Shown here one piece after another: positions 47,185 through 55,616 of a stretch of DNA of 64,000 nt (positions are counted from its first letter, which is position 1; each line of letters begins with the position of its first letter). The DNA comes from Actinophytocola gossypii. Its GTDB lineage: Bacteria; Actinomycetota; Actinomycetes; Mycobacteriales; Pseudonocardiaceae. The position numbers and the translations under genes were made by a program. The notes under the pieces were generated by a model. It saw nothing but the letters and a program-made list of their open reading frames with translations. It made no database searches and was not told the origin of the DNA. The stretch is from assembly GCF_025165815.1 (NCBI RefSeq), contig NZ_JAFFZE010000017.1, forward strand, positions 237,682 through 301,681, given 5' to 3'.

Positions 47185-47985
47185 TTAACGCTTGCGGGCG
47201 ACGCCCGCGTAGAGCCCGTCCTCGGATTCGGGGCGGGCGTCGGACTCGCGCTCCGGCCGCCACTGCGAGGTGGAGACCAGCCCGGGCTCGACCAGTTCGA
47301 AGTCGCCGAAGAACGGGAGCACCTGCTCCCTGGTGCGGGCGACGACCTTGTTCTGCGAGCGGGCCATGGTCGAGGTGAGCGTGTCCTGGTCGGTGAAGTC
47401 GTCGGTCATGTGGGTGATGGCGAGGTAGCTCCCCGGGGCGACGGCGTCGCGGTAGGCGGCGAACACCCCGTTCGGGTCATGTTCGTCGAGGATGTAGTGA
47501 CCGATCGTGACGGCCAGGATCCCGACCGGCTGGTCGAAGTCGAGCAGTTCCCTGGTCGCCGGGTCCTGCAGGACGAGCAACGGTTTGGCGATGTCGGCGT
47601 GGACCATCGCGGCGTTGGCGTTGGTCTCCAGCATGAGCTGGCTGTGGGCGACGGCGACGTGCTCGTTGTCGACGTAGACCACCTTCGTGTCCGGGTCGGC
47701 GGCCTGGGCGATCTCGTGCACGTTGCCCACGGTCGGGATGCCGGAGCCGAGGTCGAGGAACTGCCGGATGCCCTGGTCGACCAGGAACAACACGGCGCGC
47801 CGCAGGAAGGCCCGGTTCATCAGCGCGAACCGCTTGACCGACGGCTGGGCCGCCACCAGTTGCTCGACGATCTCGCGGTCGACGGCGAAGTTGTGGTGAC
47901 CGCCGAGAACGTAGTCGTACATCCTGGCCGCGCTGGGCTTCTCGAGGTCGACCGAGGTGGGCACCCAGTTGATCTGCTGCGACAC
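47185..47985 (-). CDS. S-adenosyl methyltransferase (actinomycete PF04672-type family)
   Basis: 266 aa from the GTG at 47985 after GGAAGG. Family opening: NWVPTSVDLEKPSAARMYDY then VLGGHHNFAVDRE. The SAM site reads FLDLGSGIPTVGNVHEIAQ, with VVYVDNEHVAVAHSQ following, and VEPGLVSTSQWRP near the C-terminus. The family is greatly expanded in actinomycetes; the methyl acceptor is unknown. A paralogue is at 61563-62378. Transcribed towards the GGDEF gene with a 43-base gap. Confidence 0.88.
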   Translation of the reverse strand: MSQQINWVPTSVDLEKPSAARMYDYVLGGHHNFAVDREIVEQLVAAQPSVKRFALMNRAFLRRAVLFLVDQGIRQFLDLGSGIPTVGNVHEIAQAADPDTKVVYVDNEHVAVAHSQLMLETNANAAMVHADIAKPLLVLQDPATRELLDFDQPVGILAVTIGHYILDEHDPNGVFAAYRDAVAPGSYLAITHMTDDFTDQDTLTSTMARSQNKVVARTREQVLPFFGDFELVEPGLVSTSQWRPERESDARPESEDGLYAGVARKR

Positions 47986-48098
47986 GCGTACACCTTCCCG
48001 TTTCTCATCCGTGACCGAAACACTACTGATTCCCCGACGACCGTCGGGCGCCGGTTCACCCGGATGTACCAGTGGGCGCAACGCTTTAGAGTGAGGTG

Positions 48099-48689
48099 TC
48101 AGCTGACCGCCGGCAGACCCGACTCGCCCTGTTGTCCGGGGCGCACGCCGGCCAGGGCGCTCACGGCCATCTCCCGCAGCATCGTCGCCATGCCGTCCCG
48201 GCCGAGGTGGCGGCTGTGCGGGGTGGAGTTGATCAGTCCGAACACCGCGTGCGCGGCCGCGCGGGCGGTAGGCTCGTCGACCCCGTCGGTGGTGTCCCGG
48301 ATCGCCTGCACCCAGACCTCGACGTAGCGGCGCTGCAGCGCCCGGACGCGGCGCCGGTCGGGGTCGGTGAGGTTGCCGAGGTTGCGCTCCTGCACGGTGA
48401 TCAGCGCCGGGTTGTCCAGCGCGAAGTCGACGTGGAACCGGATGAGGGCGCCGAGCACCTCGCCCGGCTCGTGGGCGTCGCGGCGTTCCTGCCCGCCGGC
48501 GAGCAGCGTCTCGCTGATGGAGGTCAGCATCTCCCCGAGCATCGCGTCCTTGCTCCGGAAGTGCCGGTACAGGGCGGGCCCTGAGACACCGACCGCCGCG
48601 CCGATCTCGTCGATCCCGACCCCGTGGAAGCCGTGCCGGGCGAACAGCTCGGCGGCGGCGGCGAGGATCTGCTCGCGGCGAGTCTGCAC
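48099..48689 (-). CDS. TetR-family regulator, probable repressor of the accD1-accA1 operon
   Basis: 196 aa from a GTG at 48689. N-terminal TetR helix-turn-helix: REQILAAAAELFARHGFHGVG then IDEIGAAVGVSGPALYRHFRSKDAML. The C-terminal domain is of the ligand-binding type. Its own promoter has the palindrome TGGGTTA-N8-TAACCCA 18 bases upstream, and the same GTTA-N8-TAAC core lies before accD1. This arrangement is what I recall for AccR of Streptomyces, a TetR protein that senses acyl-CoA esters and represses acyl-CoA carboxylase genes. Confidence 0.85.
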   Translation of the reverse strand: MQTRREQILAAAAELFARHGFHGVGIDEIGAAVGVSGPALYRHFRSKDAMLGEMLTSISETLLAGGQERRDAHEPGEVLGALIRFHVDFALDNPALITVQERNLGNLTDPDRRRVRALQRRYVEVWVQAIRDTTDGVDEPTARAAAHAVFGLINSTPHSRHLGRDGMATMLREMAVSALAGVRPGQQGESGLPAVS

Positions 48690-48706
48690 CCGTCAAGCCT
48701 ACCGTT

Positions 48707-48728
48707 TGGGTTAGCGGCAGTTAACCCA
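48707..48728. promoter_or_regulatory. TetR operator candidate upstream of the regulator gene
   Basis: TGGGTTA and TAACCCA form perfect 7-base arms around an 8-base centre; the inner part is GTTAGCGGCAGTTAAC (48710-48725). It starts 18 bases upstream of the TetR start codon, suiting autorepression. Confidence 0.7.
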
Positions 48729-48765
48729 GTTGAGGCAATGTCGCTAAATGCCATGTCTGGCAACG

Positions 48766-48778
48766 GTTAACGACTAAC
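48766..48778. promoter_or_regulatory. second GTTA...TAAC site in the TetR/SGNH intergenic region
   Basis: GTTAACGACTAAC has the same half-sites with a shorter spacer (5 bases). It lies between the TetR site and the secreted hydrolase start and may extend control to that gene. Confidence 0.4.
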
Positions 48779-48849
48779 GAACGGTTCGCGCGGTCACGAC
48801 CCGCTGGTGATGATGTTGGGCGTCGGGAACCCCTCCACCGGAGGTCATC

Positions 48850-49650
48850 ATGCGCCTCGCTCGTCCACTCGCCGTCACCCTCTTCGCCGCCCTCTCGTTC
48901 GTCGGCATAGCCGCGCCGGCATCCGCCGACCCCGCCGCCGCCGGGAAGTACGTCGCCCTCGGCGACTCGTACTCCTCCGGCACCGGCGCCGGGAGCTACG
49001 GCGACTCCGGCAGCTGCAAACGCAGTGCCAACGCCTACGCCCAGCTCTGGGCCAACGACCACGCCCCGTCGGCGTTCGCGTTCGTCGCCTGTTCCGGCGC
49101 GGTCACCGCGGACGTACTGGCCAACCAGGTCTCCGCGATCACCTCGGACACCGAGCTGGTCACGATCTCCGTCGGTGGCAACGACGCCGGCTTCGCCGAC
49201 GTGATGACCGACTGCAACCTCGGCTCGGACCAGGCCTGCGTCGACCGCAACGCGCAGGCGCAGAACTTCGCCCGCACCGAGCTGCCCGGCCGGCTGGACT
49301 CGGTCTACACCGAGATCACCAACCGCGCACCGAACGCGCGGGTGATCGTGGTCGGCTACCCGCACATCTACCACCTCGACGGTTCGTGCTCGATCGGGCT
49401 GTCGGAGACCAAGCGGGCCGCGATCAACGGCTCCTCGGACGTGCTCGCCGACGTCATCTCGGCTCGCGCCGCCGCCTTCGGCTTCACCTTCGTCGACGGC
49501 CGCGCCGCGTTCGACGGCCACGAGATCTGCGCCCCCGGCGACAACTGGTGGCTGCACAGCGTCACCTGGCCGATCGACGAGTCCTACCACCCGACCGCCG
49601 CCGGTCAGCGCGACGGCTACTACGCCGCGCTGACCGGAGTCACCGGCTGA
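48850..49650 (+). CDS. secreted SGNH/GDSL-family esterase or lipase
   Basis: 266 aa, exported: signal peptide LAVTLFAALSFVGIAAPASA, cleaved before DPAAAG. SGNH blocks are all visible: VALGDSYSSGTGAG (Ser nucleophile), the Gly block VACSGAVT, VGGNDAGFADV (Asn), and ESYHPTAAG (catalytic Asp-x-x-His region). Cysteines in SCKRS, ACSG, DCNLGSDQACVD, SCSIG and EICAP suggest disulfides, as in the SGNH hydrolases secreted by Streptomyces. ATG follows GGAGG. It lies between the TetR gene and its likely target operon and may share their control. Confidence 0.9.
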   Translation: MRLARPLAVTLFAALSFVGIAAPASADPAAAGKYVALGDSYSSGTGAGSYGDSGSCKRSANAYAQLWANDHAPSAFAFVACSGAVTADVLANQVSAITSDTELVTISVGGNDAGFADVMTDCNLGSDQACVDRNAQAQNFARTELPGRLDSVYTEITNRAPNARVIVVGYPHIYHLDGSCSIGLSETKRAAINGSSDVLADVISARAAAFGFTFVDGRAAFDGHEICAPGDNWWLHSVTWPIDESYHPTAAGQRDGYYAALTGVTG

Positions 49651-49655
49651 CTCCG

Positions 49656-49714
49656 AATGCCATGAAGGCTCCCTTCGTCGCGTCGAGTGCGACGAAGGGA
49701 GCCTTCATCGCATT
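49656..49714. repeat. 26-bp-stem inverted repeat of the GAAGGGAGCCTTCAT family
   Basis: Left arm 49656-49681 pairs with 49689-49714 with one mismatch and a 7-base loop (GTCGAGT). The right arm contains GAAGGGAGCCTTCATCGCAT, also present in the palindrome at 7662-7694. Situated just after the SGNH hydrolase stop, it probably terminates that transcript before the accD1 promoter. Confidence 0.8.
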
Positions 49715-49751
49715 GCCCCCCGATCCGCGCGCGGCTAACATCGGGTTCGTA

Positions 49752-49767
49752 GTTAACGGTCACTAAC
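49752..49767 (+). promoter_or_regulatory. TetR operator candidate upstream of accD1
   Basis: GTTAACGGTCACTAAC has the GTTA-N8-TAAC form shared with the site before the TetR gene. It ends 11 bases before the accD1 ATG at 49779, where binding would block transcription or initiation. Confidence 0.65.
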
Positions 49768-49778
49768 AACGGAGCCTG

Positions 49779-51392
49779 ATGGACGCGCCCGTCCTGCGCA
49801 GCGGGGCCGACCCGAGCGACCCCGCCTTCCAGCGGTACGTCAAGGAGCACACCGCGCTGGTCGACGACCTGCGCGCCCGCTCGGCGACGGCGGCGCGCGG
49901 CGGCGGCGAGAAGGCCCGCCAGCGCCACGTCGACCGCGGCAAGCTGCTGCCCCGCGACCGCGTCGAGTCGCTGCTCGACCCCGGCTCGCCATTCCTCGAA
50001 CTGTCCCCGCTCGCCGCCACCGGCATGTACGACGACGAGGCTCCGGCCGCGGGCATCATCACCGGTGTCGGCCGGGTCAGCGGCCGCGAGTGCGTCGTCG
50101 TCGCCAACGACGCCACCGTCAAGGGCGGCACCTACTACCCGATGACGGTCAAGAAGCACCTCCGCGCGCAGGAGGTCGCGCTGCACAACAACCTCCCGTG
50201 CGTGTACCTCGTCGACTCCGGCGGCGCGTTCCTGCCCCGCCAGGACGAGGTCTTCCCCGACCGCGAGCACTTCGGCCGGATCTTCTACAACCAGGCCACC
50301 ATGTCCGCCCGCGGCATCCCGCAGATCGCCGCCGTGCTCGGCTCCTGCACCGCGGGCGGCGCCTACGTGCCGGCGATGAGCGACGAGGCCGTGATCGTGC
50401 GGAACCAGGGCACGATCTTCCTCGGCGGCCCGCCACTGGTGAAGGCCGCCACCGGTGAGGTGGTCAGCGCCGAGGACCTCGGCGGCGGCGACGTCCACTC
50501 GCGGCGGTCTGGCGTCACCGACCACCTCGCCGAGGACGACGCGCACGCGCTGTCGATCGTCCGCTCGATCGTCGCCACGCTCGGTCCGCGCACGCCCCGG
50601 CCGTGGGAGGTCACCCGCACCGAGGAGCCGGTCGTCGACCCCGCCCAGCTGTACGGGGTCGTGCCGACCGACTCGCGGACGCCCTACGACGTGCGCGAGG
50701 TGATCGCGCGGGTGGTCGACGGCAGCCGGTTCCGCGAGTTCAAGAAGGAGTACGGGACCACCCTGGTCACCGGGTTCGCCCGGATCCACGGGCACCCGGT
50801 CGGGATCGTGGCCAACAACGGCGTGCTGTTCGGCGACTCCGCCGTCAAGGGCGCGCACTTCATCGAGTTGTGCGACCAGCGCTCGGTCCCGCTGGTGTTC
50901 CTGCAGAACATCACCGGGTTCATGGTCGGCCGCGACTACGAGGTCGGCGGCATCGCCAAGCACGGCGCCAAGATGGTGACCGCGGTGGCGTGCGCGCGGG
51001 TGCCGAAGCTGACCGTGATCGTCGGCGGCTCGTTCGGCGCCGGCAACTACTCGATGTGCGGTCGGGCGTACTCGCCCCGGTTCCTGTGGATGTGGCCGAA
51101 CGCGCGGATCTCGGTGATGGGCGGCGAGCAGGCGGCGTCGGTGCTCGCCACGGTCCGCCGCGACCAGTTCGAGGCCCGCGGCGAGGACTGGCCGGTCGAC
51201 GACGAGGAGTCGTTCAAGGACCCGATCCGCGCCCAGTACGAGGACCAGGGCCACCCGTACTACTCGACGGCCCGGCTCTGGGACGACGGCGTGATCGACC
51301 CGGCCGACACCCGGCAGGTACTCGGGCTGGCGCTGTCGGCCGCGGCCAACGCGCCCCTGGAACCGGTCCGCTACGGCGTCTTCAGGATGTGA
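49779..51392 (+). CDS. accD1: acyl-CoA carboxylase carboxyltransferase (beta) subunit
   Basis: 537 aa. Transfers carboxyl from carboxybiotin to a short or branched acyl-CoA; length and order suggest methylcrotonyl-CoA carboxylase type. Carboxyltransferase halves are clear: [26 protein letters not shown] at the N-terminus, the first oxyanion loop [15 protein letters not shown] and the second [18 protein letters not shown]. The C-terminal motif is [17 protein letters not shown]. It is first in a three-gene operon with accA1 and an acyl-CoA dehydrogenase, in the order of mycobacterial accD1-accA1-fadE19. ATG follows GGAG. Confidence 0.92.
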   Translation: MDAPVLRSGADPSDPAFQRYVKEHTALVDDLRARSATAARGGGEKARQRHVDRGKLLPRDRVESLLDPGSPFLELSPLAATGMYDDEAPAAGIITGVGRVSGRECVVVANDATVKGGTYYPMTVKKHLRAQEVALHNNLPCVYLVDSGGAFLPRQDEVFPDREHFGRIFYNQATMSARGIPQIAAVLGSCTAGGAYVPAMSDEAVIVRNQGTIFLGGPPLVKAATGEVVSAEDLGGGDVHSRRSGVTDHLAEDDAHALSIVRSIVATLGPRTPRPWEVTRTEEPVVDPAQLYGVVPTDSRTPYDVREVIARVVDGSRFREFKKEYGTTLVTGFARIHGHPVGIVANNGVLFGDSAVKGAHFIELCDQRSVPLVFLQNITGFMVGRDYEVGGIAKHGAKMVTAVACARVPKLTVIVGGSFGAGNYSMCGRAYSPRFLWMWPNARISVMGGEQAASVLATVRRDQFEARGEDWPVDDEESFKDPIRAQYEDQGHPYYSTARLWDDGVIDPADTRQVLGLALSAAANAPLEPVRYGVFRM

Positions 51393-51395
51393 CGG

Positions 51396-53354
51396 ATGTT
51401 CTCCACTGTTCTGATCGCCAACCGCGGGGAGATCGCGGTCCGGGTGTGCCGCACGCTCGCCGGCCTCGGCGTGCGCTCGGTCGCCGTGTACACCGACGCC
51501 GACGCGGGCGCCCGGCACGTGCGGGAGGCCGACGAGGCCGTCCGGGTGGACAGCTACCTGTCGGTCCCCGCGATCCTCGCCGCCGCGCGCGAGACCGGCG
51601 CGGAGGCCGTGCACCCCGGCTACGGGTTCCTGGCCGAGAACGCGGACTTCGCCCGCGCCTGCGCCGACGCCGGGCTGGTCTTCGTCGGCCCGCCCGCGGC
51701 CGCGATCGAGGCCATGGGCGACAAGATCCGCGCCAAGCGGACCGTCGCCGCGGCCGGCGTGCCCGTGGTGCCTGGCCGGATGCTCGCCGGCATGTCCGAC
51801 GACGACCTGGTCGCGGCCGCCGAGGAGGTCGGCTACCCCGTCCTGGTCAAGCCGTCCGCCGGCGGCGGCGGCAAGGGCATGCGCCGGGTCGAGCGCGCCG
51901 CCGACCTGCCGGCCGCGCTGGAGTCCGCCCGGCGCGAGGCCCGGGGATCGTTCGGCGACGACACCCTGCTGGTCGAGCGGTTCGTGAACGATCCGAGGCA
52001 CATCGAGATCCAGGTGCTCGCCGACACCCACGGCACGGTCGTGCACCTCGGCGAGCGCGAGTGCAGCCTGCAGCGACGGCACCAGAAGATCATCGAGGAG
52101 GCGCCGTCGCCCCTGCTGTCCGATGTGGACCGTGAGCGGATGGGGGCGGCCGCGGTCGAGGCCGCCCGGTCGGTCGGCTACACCGGCGCCGGCACCGTCG
52201 AGTTCATCGTGCCCGGCGACCGTCCGGACGAGTTCTTCTTCATGGAGATGAACACCCGCCTGCAGGTCGAGCACCCGGTCACCGAGGAGGTCACCGGCAT
52301 CGACCTGGTGGCCCAACAGCTCCGCGTCGCCGCCGGGGAACCGCTCCCGTTCGGGCAGTCCGATGTGGACTTCGCCGGGCACGCCGTGGAGGCCAGGGTC
52401 TACGCCGAGGACCCGGCGCGGGAGTTCCTGCCGACCGGCGGCACCGTGCTCGGCCTGGTCGAGCCGGCCGGCGACGGCGTGCGGGTGGACTCCGCGCTGC
52501 GCACCGGAACCGTCGTCGGCTCGAGCTACGACCCGATGCTGGCCAAGGTGATCGCCTGGGGCCCGGACCGCCCGGCCGCGCTGCGCCGGCTGTCGAACGC
52601 GCTCGCCGACACCGCCGTGCTCGGCGTCGGCACCAACGTGGCGTTCCTGCGCGCGTTGCTCGCCGACGACGACGTCCGCGCCGGCCGGCTGGACACCGGC
52701 CTGGTGGAGCGCAAGCTCCCCGGCCTCACCGGCGCCGAGGTGCCGGACCTGGTGTTCGTCGCCGCCGCCCTCGACGAACTACTCGCCCTCCAACCCGACG
52801 GTGACGTGGTCGACCCGTGGGACGTACCGAACGGCTGGCGGCTCGGCGGCGTCGCCGGCACCCCGTTCCGCCTGGCCTGCGGTGACCGGCGGGTGACCGT
52901 GCGGGTCGCCGGCACCCCCGACGCGGCCACGGTGACCGTCGACGACGCCGAGCCGGTGCGCGCCGCCGCCCGCCGGGACGGCAACCGCCTGCGGGTCACC
53001 GCCGCCGGCCGCACCACGTCGTTCCGCCGCGCCCAGGACGGCGACACCCTCTGGCTCGCCGCCGGCGGGCACACCTGGGCCGTCGACGAGTTCTCGCTGC
53101 TGTCCGGGGAGTCCGCGACCGCCGCGGCGGGCGGACCGGTCACCAGCCCGATGCCCGGCACCGTGCTGGTGGTGAAGGCCGCGGTCGGCGAGGCCGTCGC
53201 GGCCGGCGCGCCGCTGGTGGTGGTCGAGGCGATGAAGATGGAGCACACCGTGACCGCACCGGTCGACGGCGTGCTCACCGAGCTGCACGTCCAGGCGGGC
53301 CAACAGGTCGCGCTGAACCAACCCCTTGCCGTGGTGACCCCACCGGAGGAGTAG
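51396..53354 (+). CDS. accA1: acyl-CoA carboxylase biotin carboxylase/BCCP (alpha) subunit
   Basis: 652 aa. ATP-dependent carboxylation of its own biotin for use by the beta subunit. The biotin-carboxylase part (1-450) has [19 protein letters not shown], the ATP-grasp glycine loop [12 protein letters not shown], the ATP/bicarbonate region [19 protein letters not shown] and [18 protein letters not shown]. The last 75 residues are a biotinyl domain with [11 protein letters not shown] (biotinylated Lys) near 615. The gene starts 3 bases after accD1. Confidence 0.95.
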   Translation: MFSTVLIANRGEIAVRVCRTLAGLGVRSVAVYTDADAGARHVREADEAVRVDSYLSVPAILAAARETGAEAVHPGYGFLAENADFARACADAGLVFVGPPAAAIEAMGDKIRAKRTVAAAGVPVVPGRMLAGMSDDDLVAAAEEVGYPVLVKPSAGGGGKGMRRVERAADLPAALESARREARGSFGDDTLLVERFVNDPRHIEIQVLADTHGTVVHLGERECSLQRRHQKIIEEAPSPLLSDVDRERMGAAAVEAARSVGYTGAGTVEFIVPGDRPDEFFFMEMNTRLQVEHPVTEEVTGIDLVAQQLRVAAGEPLPFGQSDVDFAGHAVEARVYAEDPAREFLPTGGTVLGLVEPAGDGVRVDSALRTGTVVGSSYDPMLAKVIAWGPDRPAALRRLSNALADTAVLGVGTNVAFLRALLADDDVRAGRLDTGLVERKLPGLTGAEVPDLVFVAAALDELLALQPDGDVVDPWDVPNGWRLGGVAGTPFRLACGDRRVTVRVAGTPDAATVTVDDAEPVRAAARRDGNRLRVTAAGRTTSFRRAQDGDTLWLAAGGHTWAVDEFSLLSGESATAAAGGPVTSPMPGTVLVVKAAVGEAVAAGAPLVVVEAMKMEHTVTAPVDGVLTELHVQAGQQVALNQPLAVVTPPEE

Positions 53355-53356
53355 GC

Positions 53357-54511
53357 ATGATCGACTTTCGGCTGAGCGACGAGCACGAGACGTTGCGCAA
53401 GACGGTCGAGGAGTTCGCCCGCGAGGAGGTCGCGCCGGTCATCGGCGACTTCTACGAGCGCGAGGAGTTCCCCTACGACCTGGTCGCCAAGATGGGCCGG
53501 ATGGGCTTGTTCGGCCTGCCGTTCCCGGAGACCTACGGCGGCATGGACGGCGACTTCACCGCCCTGTGCCTGACCCTGGAGGAGCTGGCCAGGGTCGACT
53601 CGTCGGTCGCGATCACCCTCGAGGCGGGCGTGTCCCTCGGGGCGATGCCGGTGTTCCGGTTCGGCACCGAGGAGCAGAAGCGGCGGTGGCTGCCCGCCCT
53701 GTGCTCCGGCGAGATGCTCGGCGGCTTCGGCCTGACCGAGCCCGGCGGCGGCTCGGACGCCGGCGGCACCCTCACCACCGCTCGCCTGGACGGGGACGAG
53801 TGGGTGATCAACGGCACCAAGTCGTTCATCACCAACTCCGGCACCGACATCACCGGCCTGGTCACGGTCACCGCGGTGACCGGTACGAAACCCGACGGCC
53901 GCAAGGAGATCTCCGCGATCATCGTGCCCGCCGGCACGCCAGGGTTCACCGTGTCGAAGAAGTACTCGAAGGTCGGCTGGAACGCCTCCGACACCCGCGA
54001 GCTGTCCTTCGCCGACTGCCGGGTGCCGGCGGCGAACCTGCTCGGCGAGCGCGGCCGCGGCTACGCCCAGTTCCTGTCCATCCTCGACGAGGGACGGATC
54101 GCGATCGCGGCGCTGTCGGTCGGCCTCGCCCAGGGCTGTGTCGACGAGAGCCTCCGGTACGTCGGCGAGCGCGAGGCGTTCGGCCACAAGATCGGGGAGT
54201 ACCAGGCGATCCAGTTCAAGATCGCCGACATGGAGGCCCGCGCGCACACCGCCCGCCTGGCGTACTACGCCGCGCTCGCGAAGATGGAACGCGGCGAGCC
54301 GTTCAAGAAGGAGGCCGCGATCGCCAAGCTGGTGTCGTCCAACGCGGCGATGGACAACTCCCGCGACGCGACCCAGATCTTCGGCGGCTACGGGTTCATG
54401 AACGAGTTCCCGGTCGGCCGGTTCTACCGCGACGCGAAGATCCTCGAGATCGGCGAGGGCACCAGCGAGGTGCAGCGCATGCTCATCGCGCGGGAACTGG
54501 GGCTGCGGTAG
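53357..54511 (+). CDS. acyl-CoA dehydrogenase
   Basis: 384 aa FAD flavoenzyme that introduces the alpha-beta double bond in a short acyl-CoA. Motifs: GGFGLTEPGGGSDAGG, TKSFITNSG, GRGYAQFLSILDEGRI and the C-terminal RDAKILEIGEGTSEVQRMLIA. The catalytic base is expected at Glu367 in IGEGTSE, the position of short- and medium-chain dehydrogenases. Isovaleryl-CoA dehydrogenases have a different residue there. A simple assignment as isovaleryl-CoA dehydrogenase is therefore not supported, although the operon resembles leucine catabolism. The gene begins 2 bases after accA1, and its 3' end overlaps the convergent membrane-protein gene by 29 bases. Confidence 0.92.
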   Translation: MIDFRLSDEHETLRKTVEEFAREEVAPVIGDFYEREEFPYDLVAKMGRMGLFGLPFPETYGGMDGDFTALCLTLEELARVDSSVAITLEAGVSLGAMPVFRFGTEEQKRRWLPALCSGEMLGGFGLTEPGGGSDAGGTLTTARLDGDEWVINGTKSFITNSGTDITGLVTVTAVTGTKPDGRKEISAIIVPAGTPGFTVSKKYSKVGWNASDTRELSFADCRVPAANLLGERGRGYAQFLSILDEGRIAIAALSVGLAQGCVDESLRYVGEREAFGHKIGEYQAIQFKIADMEARAHTARLAYYAALAKMERGEPFKKEAAIAKLVSSNAAMDNSRDATQIFGGYGFMNEFPVGRFYRDAKILEIGEGTSEVQRMLIARELGLR

Positions 54512-55013
54512 CCGGCACGGGTAAGGCGGCCTGCCGGATCGCGCCGACCACCCAGACCATTGTGAACGCGATGACCGTCGGGTTCTTCACGAACAGCAGC
54601 ACGGCGAGGTAGGTCTGCTGGGCGGACTCGGGCAGCAGCCCGCCAACGACCTGCTCGGCGAACACGCCGAAGAACCCGAACGCGGCCACCAGGAACGCGC
54701 TCTGGCAGACGAGGCCGCGCCAGTGCGTGTCGACGAACGCCCTGGCCCGGTTCCAGTCCGGCCGGGCGCCGGCGAACGCGATCCGCCACACGAGCACGAC
54801 CAGCAACACCCGCACGCCCATCACGACCACTTCGGACGTCGTGTTGAGCCAACCCGGCAGCAACTGCCCATCCGACCCGACGACGACCAGCCGCTGGACG
54901 GACGGGATCAGCGACAGCCCGCCGACCAGCGGCAGGTGTCTGAGGTAGAACCGCCAACTCCAGCGCGGCGCCGCCGCCGCCAACCGCAACTCGTCCCGCC
55001 ACTTCAGTCCCAT
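54483..55013 (-). CDS. membrane protein, MarR-linked
   Basis: 176 aa from the ATG at 55013. Starts MGLKWRDELRLAAAAPRWSW, with a polar N-terminus, then hydrophobic segments VVVMGVRVLLVVLVWRIAF, VCQSAFLVAAFGFFGVFAEQ and AVLLFVKNPTVIAFTMVWVV. About four transmembrane helices in all. No family recognised. It is divergent from a MarR gene 58 bases away, whose product probably controls it. Confidence 0.7.
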   Translation of the reverse strand: MGLKWRDELRLAAAAPRWSWRFYLRHLPLVGGLSLIPSVQRLVVVGSDGQLLPGWLNTTSEVVVMGVRVLLVVLVWRIAFAGARPDWNRARAFVDTHWRGLVCQSAFLVAAFGFFGVFAEQVVGGLLPESAQQTYLAVLLFVKNPTVIAFTMVWVVGAIRQAALPVPATAAPVPAR

Positions 55014-55071
55014 GTCACCCTCCTCGTTTTACTTCACCATACTAAACTATCCAGTGGGCTAAAGTGATGGC

Positions 55072-55512
55072 ATGGATCCGGGAGCCGAGTTGGGCCGCGA
55101 GCTGAGCACCGCGGTGGTGATGTTCCACGAGGCCGTCGGCGCGCACCTCGGCGTGACCGCCGGTGACCAGCGCGCCCTTGGTGTCCTGGCCCGTCACGGC
55201 GCCATGTCGGCGGGTGCCCTGGCCAAGGAGGTCGGCCTCACGCCCGGCGCCGTCACCGGCATGGTCGACCGCCTGACCAGGGCGGGCCTGGTGCGCCGCG
55301 ACGTCGACCCCGCCGACCGCCGCCGCGTCCTGCTCACCGTCGCCGACGGCGCCGGCGCCTCCGCCGAGATCTTCGGCTCCCTGGCCACCGAGATGACCGC
55401 GATGATCAGCCGCTACACCACGGAGGAACGAGAGGTGATCGCCGACTACCTCACCCGCACGGTCGAGATCCTGCGCGACCAGACCAGACGGATCAGCGCC
55501 CGTCAGCGATGA
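55072..55512 (+). CDS. MarR-family transcriptional regulator
   Basis: 146 aa with a MarR winged helix: GDQRALGVLARHGAMSAGAL then AKEVGLTPGAVTGMVDRLTRAGLV and the wing RRDVDPADRRRVLLTV. Helical ends provide dimerisation. The 58-base divergent region shared with the membrane-protein gene is unusually AT-rich (ACTAAACTATCCAGTGGGC near 55041), where operators are expected. The ligand is unknown. Confidence 0.88.
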   Translation: MDPGAELGRELSTAVVMFHEAVGAHLGVTAGDQRALGVLARHGAMSAGALAKEVGLTPGAVTGMVDRLTRAGLVRRDVDPADRRRVLLTVADGAGASAEIFGSLATEMTAMISRYTTEEREVIADYLTRTVEILRDQTRRISARQR

Positions 55513-55616
55513 ACCCCGGGCGGGCATGGGTTTGCACTGGCAACTGTGAAGCCGCCACCTTGGCCGGTGTCGTCTTAGGATTGCTTCCTCTGCCCTGCGG
55601 TCGTTCGGAGGCCCTC

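Noticed and set aside
49656..49714. Riboswitch or attenuator before accD1
   Set aside because: The hairpin is followed by the accD1 operator and a separate promoter region, and it belongs to a repeat family seen elsewhere, so termination of the upstream gene is simpler.
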